The translations under genes were made by a program, and so were the position numbers. A DNA stretch of 9,434 nucleotides from Yoonia sp. (GTDB lineage Bacteria > Pseudomonadota > Alphaproteobacteria > Rhodobacterales > Rhodobacteraceae), in assembly GCA_020627605.1 (NCBI GenBank), contig JAHDGO010000007.1, positions 11,024 through 20,457 of the forward strand, read 5' to 3'. Positions 1 to 6,509 of the stretch are shown here, piece after piece. The notes beneath the pieces were generated by a model. That model did not search any database and had not been told where the DNA came from. It saw nothing but the letters and a program-made list of their open reading frames with translations. Positions within the stretch are counted from its first letter, which is position 1; each line of letters opens with the position of its first letter.

Positions 1-375
1 CACCCCCGGGCGGCGTTCACCGGGGCCGCCGTCGAAAGAGTTCGGGGCAAAGGCCAGTGCGGCCTCTGTGTACGGTTCGAATGCCAGCTTGCGAAAGATC
101 GCCTTGCGCGCATAGCGTTTGGACCGGTCGGGGATGACGGCATCATTCGCGGCCTGGCCCAACTCATCGGTTTCGATGATCACGTCACGCAGGGCGGCTT
201 CGGTGAAAATCTCCTGAAAGCAGACGATATCGGCGTTCATGGTCAGCAGTTGGTCTGACAGCCACGCCTTTTTCCATGCGTATTCTTCGGGTGTGTACTT
301 CTCGAACCGGTAGTATTCCTGATCCGCCTCGATCAGGTTCTTGACGTTGAAACTGGCAATGGTGAAGCGGGTCAT
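1..375 (-). CDS. Endonuclease/exonuclease/phosphatase family protein (N-terminal 125 residues, partial)
   Basis: The gene reads leftward off the window edge, so only the N-terminus is visible. It opens MTRFTIASFNVKNL, the typical first strand of the EEP (exonuclease III / DNase I-like) fold, with Asn10 in the metal-site position. The second signature follows at DIVCFQEIF with Glu55, the expected Mg-binding glutamate. EEP enzymes cleave phosphodiester bonds in nucleic acids, phospholipids or phosphoinositides; the substrate cannot be told from this fragment. The ATG overlaps the TGA of the upstream dehydratase gene by 4 bases (ATGA), and GGAG lies 8 bases before it, so it is the last visible gene of a translationally coupled operon. 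The catalytic Asp/His motifs near the C-terminus lie outside the window. The family call is firm; the exact function is unknown. Confidence 0.85.
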   Translation of the reverse strand, partial: MTRFTIASFNVKNLIEADQEYYRFEKYTPEEYAWKKAWLSDQLLTMNADIVCFQEIFTEAALRDVIIETDELGQAANDAVIPDRSKRYARKAIFRKLAFEPYTEAALAFAPNSFDGGPGERRPGV

Positions 376-1343
376 GTCAATGTCTCCAAAGCTTGGCGGA
401 ATATGGCGGCGTCAACGTTGCCGCCTGTCGCCACAGCGATGACCGCGTCGCCATCAAGCGCATCAGGGTGGAAAAGTGCCGCCGCCAGTGCCGCCGCACC
501 GCCCGGTTCGACGACCATGCGCAGGCGCTCAAAGGCGAGCCCCATGGCGCGCAGGCAGTCCTCTTCGGTCACGACGATGCCGGGACCGCAGTGCGCCTTG
601 AGGATGGGAAAGGTGATGTCGCCGGGCTGCGGCGTGATGATCGCGTCGCAGATGGACCCATCCAGCCGCGCGTTTCGTTCAATTTTGCCGCTTTGAAGCG
701 AGCGGGTCACATCGTCAAACCCTTCCGGTTCTGCTGGCCGCACCCGCAGCCCCGGCGCCTCCGCTGCCAACGCCAGCGCAATGCCAGAGGTCAACCCGCC
801 CCCGCCGCAGCAGACGACCACATCGGCCTTCGTCACGCCGGCGGCGTTCATGTCCTCGGCGATTTCGAGGCCCGTTGTGCCTTGCCCGGCAATCACCTGC
901 GGTTCGTCATAAGGCCTCACCAGCGTCAGGCCACGTTCGTGTGAGAGCCTGTCGCCAATCTCTTCCCGGCTTTCGGTGGCGCGGTCGTAAAGAACGACTT
1001 CGGCCCCCAATGCGCGGGTGTTTTCGATCTTCACGGCTGGGGCGTCGGCTGGCATCACGATCACGGCTGGGGCCCCATGTTCGCGCGCGGCCAGCGCCAC
1101 GCCCTGCGCATGGTTGCCACTGGAAAAGGCGATCACCCCTGTTTTCAGCGCGTTGTCGGTCAGGGCTGACACCGCCGACCAGCCGCCACGAAACTTGAAC
1201 GAACCGGTGTGTTGCAGGCATTCGGCCTTCACATAAACACGCCGCCCGGCGATCTCATCCAGAAAGGGTGATGTCAGGATCGGCGTGCGTCTTGCGTGGC
1301 CTTTCAGCCTGTCGGCAGCGGCGCGGATCATGTCGATATTCAT
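372..1343 (-). CDS. PLP-dependent threonine/serine dehydratase (fold type II, no ACT domain)
   Basis: This is a 323-residue enzyme of the serine/threonine dehydratase family. Members use pyridoxal phosphate to deaminate threonine to 2-oxobutyrate or serine to pyruvate, and some are serine racemases or hydroxyaspartate dehydratases. The PLP Schiff-base lysine is Lys50 in GSFKFRG, the substrate loop is SSGNHAQG (residues 74-81), and the phosphate-binding glycine loop is CGGGGLTSG (about 179-187). The length and the absence of a C-terminal ACT-like regulatory domain make it a short, catabolic-type enzyme rather than the feedback-inhibited biosynthetic IlvA. I chose the ATG at 1343 over an upstream start at 1361 because it forms ATGA with the stop of the preceding hydrolase and has GGAGG 7 bases before it. 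It sits third in the four-gene operon. The exact substrate is not decided by sequence. Confidence 0.92.
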   Translation of the reverse strand: MNIDMIRAAADRLKGHARRTPILTSPFLDEIAGRRVYVKAECLQHTGSFKFRGGWSAVSALTDNALKTGVIAFSSGNHAQGVALAAREHGAPAVIVMPADAPAVKIENTRALGAEVVLYDRATESREEIGDRLSHERGLTLVRPYDEPQVIAGQGTTGLEIAEDMNAAGVTKADVVVCCGGGGLTSGIALALAAEAPGLRVRPAEPEGFDDVTRSLQSGKIERNARLDGSICDAIITPQPGDITFPILKAHCGPGIVVTEEDCLRAMGLAFERLRMVVEPGGAAALAAALFHPDALDGDAVIAVATGGNVDAAIFRQALETLT

Positions 1344-2158
1344 TGCATGGCCTCCAGCCAATTGGTGAGCGCGTCAAGCGCCTGCGGTTCATCAAGGAAA
1401 GGCACATGGCCACGGCCCGGCACGTCGGCACGGATCATATCAGGGCGGCGGCGGGTCATCTCGTCTGCCGTGGCCTTGGTCAGCAGGTCTGAATTTGCGC
1501 CACGGATCAGCGCAAGTGGCAAGCCCGTCAGCGCATCGAACAGCGGCCAAAGGTCGGGTGGCGTGGTGTCAAAGGCCGCCAGCACCGCATCACGCAGTTT
1601 CGGGTCATAGCGGATCACCAGACCGTCCGGGGTTTCATTGTAATGCGCTGTCACCTCGGCCAGCCAGCGGTCCATCGGCACGCCTTCAAAATGGGCCCAT
1701 GTTTTTGCCCGAAAGGCCGCCGCCTCGGCATAGGTTTTCTGCGCCGGATTGCGCCCGATGTAATCCTTGATGACGCTCAGCCCCTTGTCGTCGATGACCG
1801 GGCCAATGTCGTTCAGGGCGACGCCCATCAGGCGGTCCTTGGCCGTCGCCGCAAGCACCATGGCGATCAGCCCCCCGCGCGAGGTGCCAAGGATCGCCGC
1901 CTTCTCAAGCCCCAGATGATCCATCAGCCCGAGCGCATCCTGCGCCTCTTGCGGAATGGTGTAGGTCGCGGGGTCTGCCCAGTCTGACTGCCCGCGCCCG
2001 CGGTAGTCGGGACGGATCAGGCGGACCGGCAGATGCGGGGCAACATGGTCAAAATCCGCCCCGTTGCGGGTGAGGCCCGCAAGGGCGATCACGGGCAGGC
2101 CCGTGCCCTCGTCAGTGTAATAGAGGTTGGTGCCGTTTTTGGCGGTAAAATGCGGCAT
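1340..2158 (-). CDS. Alpha/beta-fold hydrolase
   Basis: A 272-residue cytosolic alpha/beta hydrolase. The nucleophile elbow is GTSRGG with Ser93, the acid is probably Asp224 (GANSDLL), and the base is His251 (GRGHVPFLDEP), all in canonical order and spacing. The oxyanion region near residues 26-33 reads LAGLTRNG instead of the usual HG motif, as in many esterase and lactonase-like members. The start at 2158 overlaps the stop of the HAD gene by one base (TGATG) and has GGAG 8 bases upstream. An open frame extends to 2332, but that stretch lies inside the HAD gene and looks like out-of-frame code. Placement between a haloacid-dehalogenase-type enzyme and a dehydratase suggests a small-molecule catabolic role, which is inference. 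The substrate is unknown. Confidence 0.9.
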   Translation of the reverse strand: MPHFTAKNGTNLYYTDEGTGLPVIALAGLTRNGADFDHVAPHLPVRLIRPDYRGRGQSDWADPATYTIPQEAQDALGLMDHLGLEKAAILGTSRGGLIAMVLAATAKDRLMGVALNDIGPVIDDKGLSVIKDYIGRNPAQKTYAEAAAFRAKTWAHFEGVPMDRWLAEVTAHYNETPDGLVIRYDPKLRDAVLAAFDTTPPDLWPLFDALTGLPLALIRGANSDLLTKATADEMTRRRPDMIRADVPGRGHVPFLDEPQALDALTNWLEAMQ

Positions 2159-2835
2159 CAGGTAAACTCCGGTATCGTGGTCAGGTCGGACAGGACGTGA
2201 TGCGGTGCGGCGTAGAGCCTGTCCAACGGTTCGCCAGCGCGGTTGACCCAGACGGTCTGAAAGCCATAGCCTGCAGCCCCAGCCGCATCCCAGCCGTTGG
2301 ATGAGACAAACAGCACCTCTTCTTTCGGGCAACCGAATTGCGTGCCGACCATATCGTAGACGGCGTCGGCGGGTTTGAAGACGCCCACATCCTCGACGCT
2401 CAGCACGGCATCCAGATCACTGGCGATCCCGGCAGAGGTCACAGCACCCAGCAGCATGTCAGGGGAACCGTTTGACAGAATGGCCGTCGCCTTCCCTGCG
2501 TCTTTGAGGCTTTTCAGCATCGCGGGCACTTCGGGGTAGGCGGCAAGCTCCCAGTAAAGCTCCAGCAGTCGCTTGCGGGTGGCGCTGCTGTCCAGCCCGT
2601 TCGCCTCCATTGCCCAATCAAGCCCGTCCTGCGTGACCTGCCAGAAATCGCAATGCTGCCCGGCGACGGCACGCAGCCAGGTATATTGCAATTGCTTGAG
2701 CCGCCAGTCACGGGCCAGCGCGGGCCAGACCTCGGAAAGGGCTGCGTGGTCTGGTTCCGCCGCAGCGGATTTCGCAGCGGCGTTCACATCCAGCAACGTG
2801 CCATAGGCATCAAAGACATAGGTGGTGATGGGCAT
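2158..2835 (-). CDS. Haloacid dehalogenase type II (HAD superfamily)
   Basis: A 225-residue HAD hydrolase that fits the L-2-haloacid dehalogenase group, which turns L-2-haloacids into D-2-hydroxyacids through an aspartyl ester. Motif I is FDAYGTL with nucleophile Asp9 and Thr13, and WRLKQLQYTWL supplies the halide-pocket Arg45. Motif II is ILSNG with Ser121, motif III is Lys154 followed by Tyr160, and motif IV is SSNGWD with Ser178, Asn180, Trp182 and Asp183. This covers essentially all residues known to matter in characterised L-2-haloacid dehalogenases, so real dehalogenase activity is plausible, though many annotated members act on other substrates. It is the first gene of the leftward operon, with a strong GGAGG 5 bases before the ATG, and is divergent from the FKBP gene. 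The family call is high confidence and the substrate moderate. Confidence 0.92.
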   Translation of the reverse strand: MPITTYVFDAYGTLLDVNAAAKSAAAEPDHAALSEVWPALARDWRLKQLQYTWLRAVAGQHCDFWQVTQDGLDWAMEANGLDSSATRKRLLELYWELAAYPEVPAMLKSLKDAGKATAILSNGSPDMLLGAVTSAGIASDLDAVLSVEDVGVFKPADAVYDMVGTQFGCPKEEVLFVSSNGWDAAGAAGYGFQTVWVNRAGEPLDRLYAAPHHVLSDLTTIPEFT

Positions 2836-2898
2836 CTTGTCCTCCGGCTTTGTGGTCTACCCTGTCACGCTGCCCGGCTGGCGAAAAGACCTAACCGT

Positions 2899-2927
2899 TT
2901 GCAAGTCAGGGGGCAGCCGCGTAGCGT
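2899..2927 (+). promoter_or_regulatory. Weak candidate promoter for the FKBP gene
   Basis: The 126-base divergent gap between the HAD and FKBP genes must hold promoters for both directions. On the plus strand, TTGCAA (2899-2904) is followed after 17 bases by TAGCGT (2922-2927). The spacing fits a housekeeping sigma-70 promoter but the boxes match only partly. I saw no convincing minus-strand boxes and no clear operator in the gap. Confidence 0.2.
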
Positions 2928-2961
2928 CCGCGCGAATTTATGGATGACAAGGGATCAGGAC

Positions 2962-3396
2962 ATGAGCACGGCAAAAGCAGGCGATACCGTTCGCATCAAC
3001 TACACCGGCACTTTGGACAGTGGTGAAACGTTCGACAGTTCGGCAGGGCGGGATCCGCTGGAATTTGTTGTGGGCTCTGGCCAGATCATTCCGGGCCTTG
3101 ATGCGGCGATCCCCGGTATGGCGGTGGGCGACAAGAAGGACGTCAACGTGCCTTGCGCACAGGCTTACGGCGAACGCAATGACGACGCCCAGCAGGCCGT
3201 GCCGCGCGACCAGATCCCGGCAGAAATCCCGGTCGAGGTCGGCACCCAGTTGCAGATGCAGACGCCACAAGGGCAGGTGGTGCCGGTCACAGTGGCCGCT
3301 GTCAGCGAGACCGAGGTGACACTGGACGCCAATCACCCGCTGGCTGGCAAAGACCTGAATTTCGCGATTGAGGTGGTCGGGATCGACGCCGCCTGA
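2962..3396 (+). CDS. SlyD-like FKBP-type peptidyl-prolyl cis-trans isomerase
   Basis: A 144-residue cytoplasmic prolyl isomerase and folding helper. The FKBP core is visible at VRINYTGTLDSGETFDSS (residues 10-27), PLEFVVGSGQIIPGLD (32-47) and AYGE (68-71). An insert-in-flap region of about 50 residues follows, then the SlyD hallmark DANHPLAGK (122-130) and the closing strand LNFAIEVVGI. Unlike E. coli SlyD there is no histidine/cysteine-rich metal-binding tail; the protein ends right after the last strand, as many short SlyD-like proteins do. I took the ATG at 2962 because AAGGGA lies 7 bases before it. An in-frame ATG at 2944 has no ribosome binding site. It is a single-gene unit with its own terminator, divergent from the HAD operon. 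Confidence 0.93.
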   Translation: MSTAKAGDTVRINYTGTLDSGETFDSSAGRDPLEFVVGSGQIIPGLDAAIPGMAVGDKKDVNVPCAQAYGERNDDAQQAVPRDQIPAEIPVEVGTQLQMQTPQGQVVPVTVAAVSETEVTLDANHPLAGKDLNFAIEVVGIDAA

Positions 3397-3413
3397 CCCA
3401 GCTGGAATACCGT

Positions 3414-3445
3414 GCCCGTCCGGTGCCACGCCGGGCGGGCTTTTT
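3414..3445 (+). terminator. Rho-independent terminator after the FKBP gene
   Basis: A 10-bp GC-rich stem (GCCCGTCCGG at 3414-3423 with CCGGGCGGGC at 3431-3440, one G-U pair), a 7-base loop and five Ts at 3441-3445 lie 18 bases after the FKBP stop. On the minus strand the same hairpin follows the convergent TerB-like gene but has no T run, so it should work mainly in the plus direction. Confidence 0.88.
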
Positions 3446-3449
3446 GGTG

Positions 3450-3872
3450 TCAGTCGAGTGTCATATGACGCGCCCGCGCACCACGTTCAATCGCGGCGGC
3501 ATGCAGGCGGTCAAGGTTCAACTCGTCGCGAATCTCTTCCAGCATGCGCGCCTCTGGTCCGACAATCATGCCATCGGCGGCGGCCACGTCACATGACAGC
3601 GCATAGGCGGTTTCGAAAAGCCGCTCTGGCAGGGCATCGCGGATCAGGCCGAAAAGCGTCTCCAGCCCGTCTTCCTGTTCCAGCAAGTCAAACACGGTCT
3701 TGGACATGCGCGGCAGGCGTTCGGCATCATAGCCTGCAAAGACTGGCAGGTTGTTGATCTGATTGCTCATTTTCACCAGTTCCGCCGTGCGGATGGTTTC
3801 ATCTGACGCCGAGACAGCAATCATCAGGGCGGCGAGCGCGTCTTGGGCGGTCATCGGGGCGTCTTGCAGCAT
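3450..3872 (-). CDS. TerB-fold family protein (tellurite resistance TerB-like)
   Basis: A 140-residue, all-helical acidic protein with the look of the TerB family. It has two similar acidic helix-loop segments: MIAVSASDETIRTAEL at residues 17-32 and CDVAAADGMIVGPEARMLEEI at about 94-114. Conserved acidic residues (Asp24, Glu31, Asp95, Asp100) could bind metal. The C-terminus RLHAAAIERGARARHMTLD resembles the version common in Rhodobacteraceae. There is no signal peptide or membrane segment. Other ter genes (terC, terD, terZ) are absent nearby, so a tellurite role is only by family name; the real function is unknown. Two adjacent ATGs (3875 and 3872) are possible. AAAGGA lies 7 bases before the 3872 start and 4 before the other, so 3872 is preferred. 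Confidence 0.85.
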   Translation of the reverse strand: MLQDAPMTAQDALAALMIAVSASDETIRTAELVKMSNQINNLPVFAGYDAERLPRMSKTVFDLLEQEDGLETLFGLIRDALPERLFETAYALSCDVAAADGMIVGPEARMLEEIRDELNLDRLHAAAIERGARARHMTLD

Positions 3873-3898
3873 CATCAAATCCTTTGCTTTCACCCCCA

Positions 3899-3933
3899 CA
3901 TTTATTGACGCCCTGCCGCTGTCGCAATAGGGA
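3899..3933. promoter_or_regulatory. Candidate overlapping divergent promoters (terB-like and lysK)
   Basis: On the minus strand, TTGCGA (complement of 3922-3927) and TAAATG (complement of 3899-3904) are 17 bases apart and could drive the TerB-like gene. On the plus strand, TTGACG (3905-3910) is a good -35 box, with only a weak -10 (TAGGGA, 3928-3933) at 17 bases, and could drive lysK. The two would overlap face to face. This is inferred from spacing and partial consensus only. Confidence 0.3.
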
Positions 3934-3944
3934 GTGCGCGTTGC

Positions 3945-3963
3945 GGTGATCACAATGATCACC
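3945..3963. promoter_or_regulatory. Perfect inverted repeat upstream of lysK, candidate operator
   Basis: GGTGATCA and TGATCACC form a perfect 8-bp inverted repeat around the 3-base spacer CAA, 20 bases before the lysK ATG. Each half contains TGATCA, itself a palindrome. If the candidate plus-strand promoter is right, the repeat would lie at or just after the transcription start, a repressor-like position. As RNA it would be a short hairpin close to the start codon. No known regulator is recognised. Confidence 0.4.
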
Positions 3964-3983
3964 CCCAACCAGTGAGCAAAACC

Positions 3984-5552
3984 ATGAGCACATTCCGCGA
4001 CGCAGCAATGACATCAAAGGCCTGGCCTTTTGAAGAGGCGCGCGCGTTGATGAAACGCTATGAAAAGAAGGCTCCTGAAAAGGGCTATGTCCTGTTTGAA
4101 ACGGGCTATGGTCCCTCTGGCCTGCCGCATATCGGCACCTTTGGCGAGGTTTTGCGCACGACAATGATCCGCCGCGCGTTTGAGGTCATTTCCGACATCC
4201 CGACCAAGCTGATCTGCTTTTCCGACGATCTTGACGGTATGCGCAAGGTCCCCGGCAATGTGCCCCAGCAGGATATGCTGGCCGAACATATGCACAAACC
4301 GCTGACGTCGGTGCCTGATCCCTTTGGTGAGTTCGAAAGCTTTGGCCATCATAACAACGCCATGCTGCGCCGGTTTCTGGACACCTTCGGGTTCGAGTAT
4401 GAGTTCTATTCCGCCCGCGAATATTACAAATCCGGGCAGTTTGACGAAATCCTGCTGCGGGCCGCGGCCCGCTATGACGATATCATGAAGGTCATGTTGA
4501 AATCGCTGCGGGAAGAGCGGCAAGAGACCTATTCGATCTTTCTGCCGATCCATCCTGAAACGGGTCGTGTCCTCTATGTGCCGATGAAGCATGTGGACGG
4601 CGAAAAGGGTGAGGTCACCTTTGACGATGAGGACGGCCGCGAATGGACGCTGCCTGTGACCGGCGGCAATGTGAAGTTGCAATGGAAGCCTGATTTCGGT
4701 GCCCGCTGGGCCGCACTGGACGTCGATTTTGAGATGTATGGCAAGGAACATGCCACCAATACCGCGATCTATGACCGGATTTGCGAGATCCTTGGCGGAC
4801 GCAAGCCGAACCACTTTTCCTACGAGCTGTTTCTGGATGAAAACGGGCAGAAAATCTCCAAATCCTCAGGCAACGGTATCTCGATCGACGAGTGGCTGAC
4901 ATATGCCTCCACTGAAAGCCTGAGCTATTTCATGTACCTCAAGCCAAAGACGGCCAAGCGGATGCATTTCGATGTGATCCCCAAGGCGGTGGATGAGTAT
5001 CACCAGCAGCTGCGCGCCTATGCTGATCAAGATGATGCGGGCCGCGCGAATAACCCGGTGTTCCACATTCATGGGCATAATGTGCCCGCCTCTGACATGG
5101 TGGTGCCCTTTGCGATGCTGTTGAACCTCGCCTCTGTTTCAGGGGCCGAGGATAAAGAGACGCTTTGGGGTTTCATTCAGCGGTATGCGCCGGATGCCTC
5201 TGCCGAAAAGAACCCGCAGATGGATCAGGCAGCGGGTTTTGCCGTGCGCTATTACAATGACTTTGTGAAACCTGCGAAAACCTACCGCGCGCCAGACGAT
5301 CAGGAACGGGCTGCGATGGAAGACCTCGTTCAGCGCCTGAAGGGTTGGGATGCTGGTCTGGATGCCGAAGAATTGCAGACCATGGTCTTTGCCGTGGGCA
5401 AAGAGCATGGGTTCGAGCCGCTGCGCAACTGGTTCACTGCCCTTTACGAGGTGTTGCTGGGTGCATCGCAAGGCCCGCGTTTCGGCGGCTTCATCGCGCT
5501 TTACGGTGTGTCAGAAACCATCGCCCTGATTGAAGAGCGTTTGGCCGCCTGA
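3984..5552 (+). CDS. lysK: Lysyl-tRNA synthetase, class I
   Basis: A 522-residue class I LysRS, which charges tRNA-Lys with lysine in the cytoplasm. Class I LysRS is the archaeal-type enzyme that replaces the usual class II LysRS in many alphaproteobacteria. The Rossmann signature is [11 protein letters not shown] (residues 42-52, the HIGH-box equivalent) and the KMSKS-type loop is KISKSSGNG (290-298). Between them lies the catalytic core, with [12 protein letters not shown] and [23 protein letters not shown], followed by the C-terminal helical anticodon-binding region. The length is normal for the family. A GTG at 3972 would add four residues. The ATG at 3984 is chosen because [18 protein letters not shown] matches the expected N-terminus. 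Neither start has a proper Shine-Dalgarno sequence; only a GAG lies 7 bases before the ATG. The next gene begins 23 bases after its stop. Confidence 0.96.
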   Translation: MSTFRDAAMTSKAWPFEEARALMKRYEKKAPEKGYVLFETGYGPSGLPHIGTFGEVLRTTMIRRAFEVISDIPTKLICFSDDLDGMRKVPGNVPQQDMLAEHMHKPLTSVPDPFGEFESFGHHNNAMLRRFLDTFGFEYEFYSAREYYKSGQFDEILLRAAARYDDIMKVMLKSLREERQETYSIFLPIHPETGRVLYVPMKHVDGEKGEVTFDDEDGREWTLPVTGGNVKLQWKPDFGARWAALDVDFEMYGKEHATNTAIYDRICEILGGRKPNHFSYELFLDENGQKISKSSGNGISIDEWLTYASTESLSYFMYLKPKTAKRMHFDVIPKAVDEYHQQLRAYADQDDAGRANNPVFHIHGHNVPASDMVVPFAMLLNLASVSGAEDKETLWGFIQRYAPDASAEKNPQMDQAAGFAVRYYNDFVKPAKTYRAPDDQERAAMEDLVQRLKGWDAGLDAEELQTMVFAVGKEHGFEPLRNWFTALYEVLLGASQGPRFGGFIALYGVSETIALIEERLAA

Positions 5553-5575
5553 CCCCGCCTGTGTTAAGCTGCGGC

Positions 5576-5920
5576 ATGGATCGTGCCGCAGTGATTGCCA
5601 TCTATGATCGCCTGATCAGCCTGCATCCGGGCCTGACCCGCAAAGGCAAGGCCACCGCCTATACGGCGGTCAACGGCAATATGTTCAGCTTTGTCGGCCC
5701 GGATGGTGAGATGTGCATCAGGCTGTCAAAGGCCGACATTGCTGCCTAAGGCGAGGTTTATGCGCATGCGCCGGTCATCCGCTACAACAGCGTCATGAAG
5801 GGTTATGTCGCGGTCCCGCCTGCGCTGCTGGCAGATGGGGAGGCGCTGGCCGTCTGGTTCGCGAAATCGGTCGCCTTTGCCGGCACGCTGAAGGCAAAAC
5901 CCTTGAAAAAATCAAACTAG
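5576..5920 (+). pseudogene. TfoX-like small protein gene interrupted by an in-frame TAA
   Basis: The frame opens with MDRAAVIAIYDRLISLHPGL and runs 57 codons to TAA at 5747-5749. The same frame then stays open for 56 more codons (GEVYAHAPVIRYNSVMKGYV ... LKAKPLKKSN) to TAG at 5918-5920. Together the halves give about 114 residues and resemble a small TfoX/Sxy-N-like family from memory, with GNMFSF, an IRLS strand, a VMKGYVAVP strand and a Lys-rich tail. No frameshift is needed: one base change at codon 58 would restore the gene. Homologs as I recall them have an aromatic residue here, and Tyr to TAA is a single substitution. The gene lies 23 bases after lysK and may be cotranscribed. The alternatives are a genuine 57-residue product, readthrough or a sequencing error. 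The family assignment is moderate. Confidence 0.7.
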
Positions 5921-5974
5921 GCGGGTCGTTTGGCCGTATCCCTAATAAGGGACATTTGATGAAAGGTGTGGCTG

Positions 5975-6376
5975 ATGCGGATTTTGTCTTTGGTTTTAGG
6001 GCTTTGGCTGGCGGCAACATCGCTTTTCGCGCAGGAATCCGACGCCATCGAAGGGGTGATCGGTAGCCAGTTAGAGGCCTTTAACGCCCGCGATATCGAC
6101 ACGGCCTGGCAATATGCCAGCCCCAATATCAAACGTCTGTTCGGCAACCCCGGCAATTTCGGCATGATGGTGCAGCAGGGGTATCCCATGGTCTGGGACA
6201 ATGCCGATGTGCGGTTTCTGGAACTGCGCGATGTTGGCGGACTGGTCTGGCAAAAGGTCATGCTGCGTGATGCCAATGGCGGCTTGCATATGCTGGACTA
6301 TCAGATGATCGACACACCGCAGGGCTGGCAGATCAATGGTGTGCAACTGTTGCCTGCCCCTGACGTGGGCGCCTGA
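5975..6376 (+). CDS. Secreted DUF4864 domain protein
   Basis: A 133-residue protein of unknown function. Residues 1-19 (MRILSLVLGLWLAATSLFA) form a Sec signal peptide with probable cleavage after Ala19 (LFA|QES), so the mature protein should be periplasmic. The mature part, with VIGSQLEAFNARDIDTAWQYASPNIKRLFGNP, a central MVQQGYPMVW segment and a final GWQINGVQLLP strand, fits DUF4864. This is a small SnoaL/NTF2-like fold seen in Rhodobacteraceae, with no obvious catalytic residues. The ATG at 5975 is chosen over a GTG at 5966 because it begins a proper signal peptide and has AAAGG 8 bases upstream. A second, out-of-frame ATG at 5959 with a good AAGGGA overlaps this start. I see no clear promoter in the short gap before it. 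Confidence 0.85.
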   Translation: MRILSLVLGLWLAATSLFAQESDAIEGVIGSQLEAFNARDIDTAWQYASPNIKRLFGNPGNFGMMVQQGYPMVWDNADVRFLELRDVGGLVWQKVMLRDANGGLHMLDYQMIDTPQGWQINGVQLLPAPDVGA

Positions 6377-6448
6377 CCACCACGCCGTTGCGCGCCCGAC
6401 CGTGACGGTGGCCCAAGCCTGCATTCAGCATTGATCGCTACCCCTGTG

Positions 6449-6482
6449 GGCAAGCAGACCGGCAGTGCCGCCGGTCCTTGCC
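6449..6482 (+). promoter_or_regulatory. Stable hairpin in the leader of the beta-helix gene
   Basis: Two stacked perfect arms form a hairpin: GGCAAG (6449-6454) with CTTGCC (6477-6482), and ACCGGC (6458-6463) with GCCGGT (6470-6475). They are separated by a small 3x1 internal loop and closed by a 6-base loop (AGTGCC). It ends 27 bases before the ATG, just upstream of the AAGGGGG ribosome binding site. There is no T run, so it is not a normal terminator. It may be a translational control structure, an mRNA stabiliser or a protein-binding site. Confidence 0.4.
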
Positions 6483-6509
6483 GTGTTCAGCCAAGGGGGC
6501 CATCAATCC

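Noticed and set aside
2159..2332. 58-residue N-terminal extension of the alpha/beta hydrolase
   Set aside because: It is out-of-frame code of the HAD gene, rich in Arg, Trp and Gly. The hydrolase fold begins at 2158, with a ribosome site and a TGATG overlap.
2653..2961. N-terminal extension of the FKBP frame back to 2653
   Set aside because: The extension lies inside the opposite-strand HAD gene and does not look like protein. The FKBP domain begins right after the ATG at 2962, which has its own ribosome site.
4014..4814. 266-codon open frame on the minus strand, opposite lysK
   Set aside because: It is an antisense shadow of a highly conserved synthetase, with no recognisable domain and no promoter or ribosome site of its own.
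6377..6411. Imperfect CCAC/GTGG hairpin after the DUF4864 gene as a terminator
   Set aside because: The stem is interrupted, the loop is large and there is no T run.
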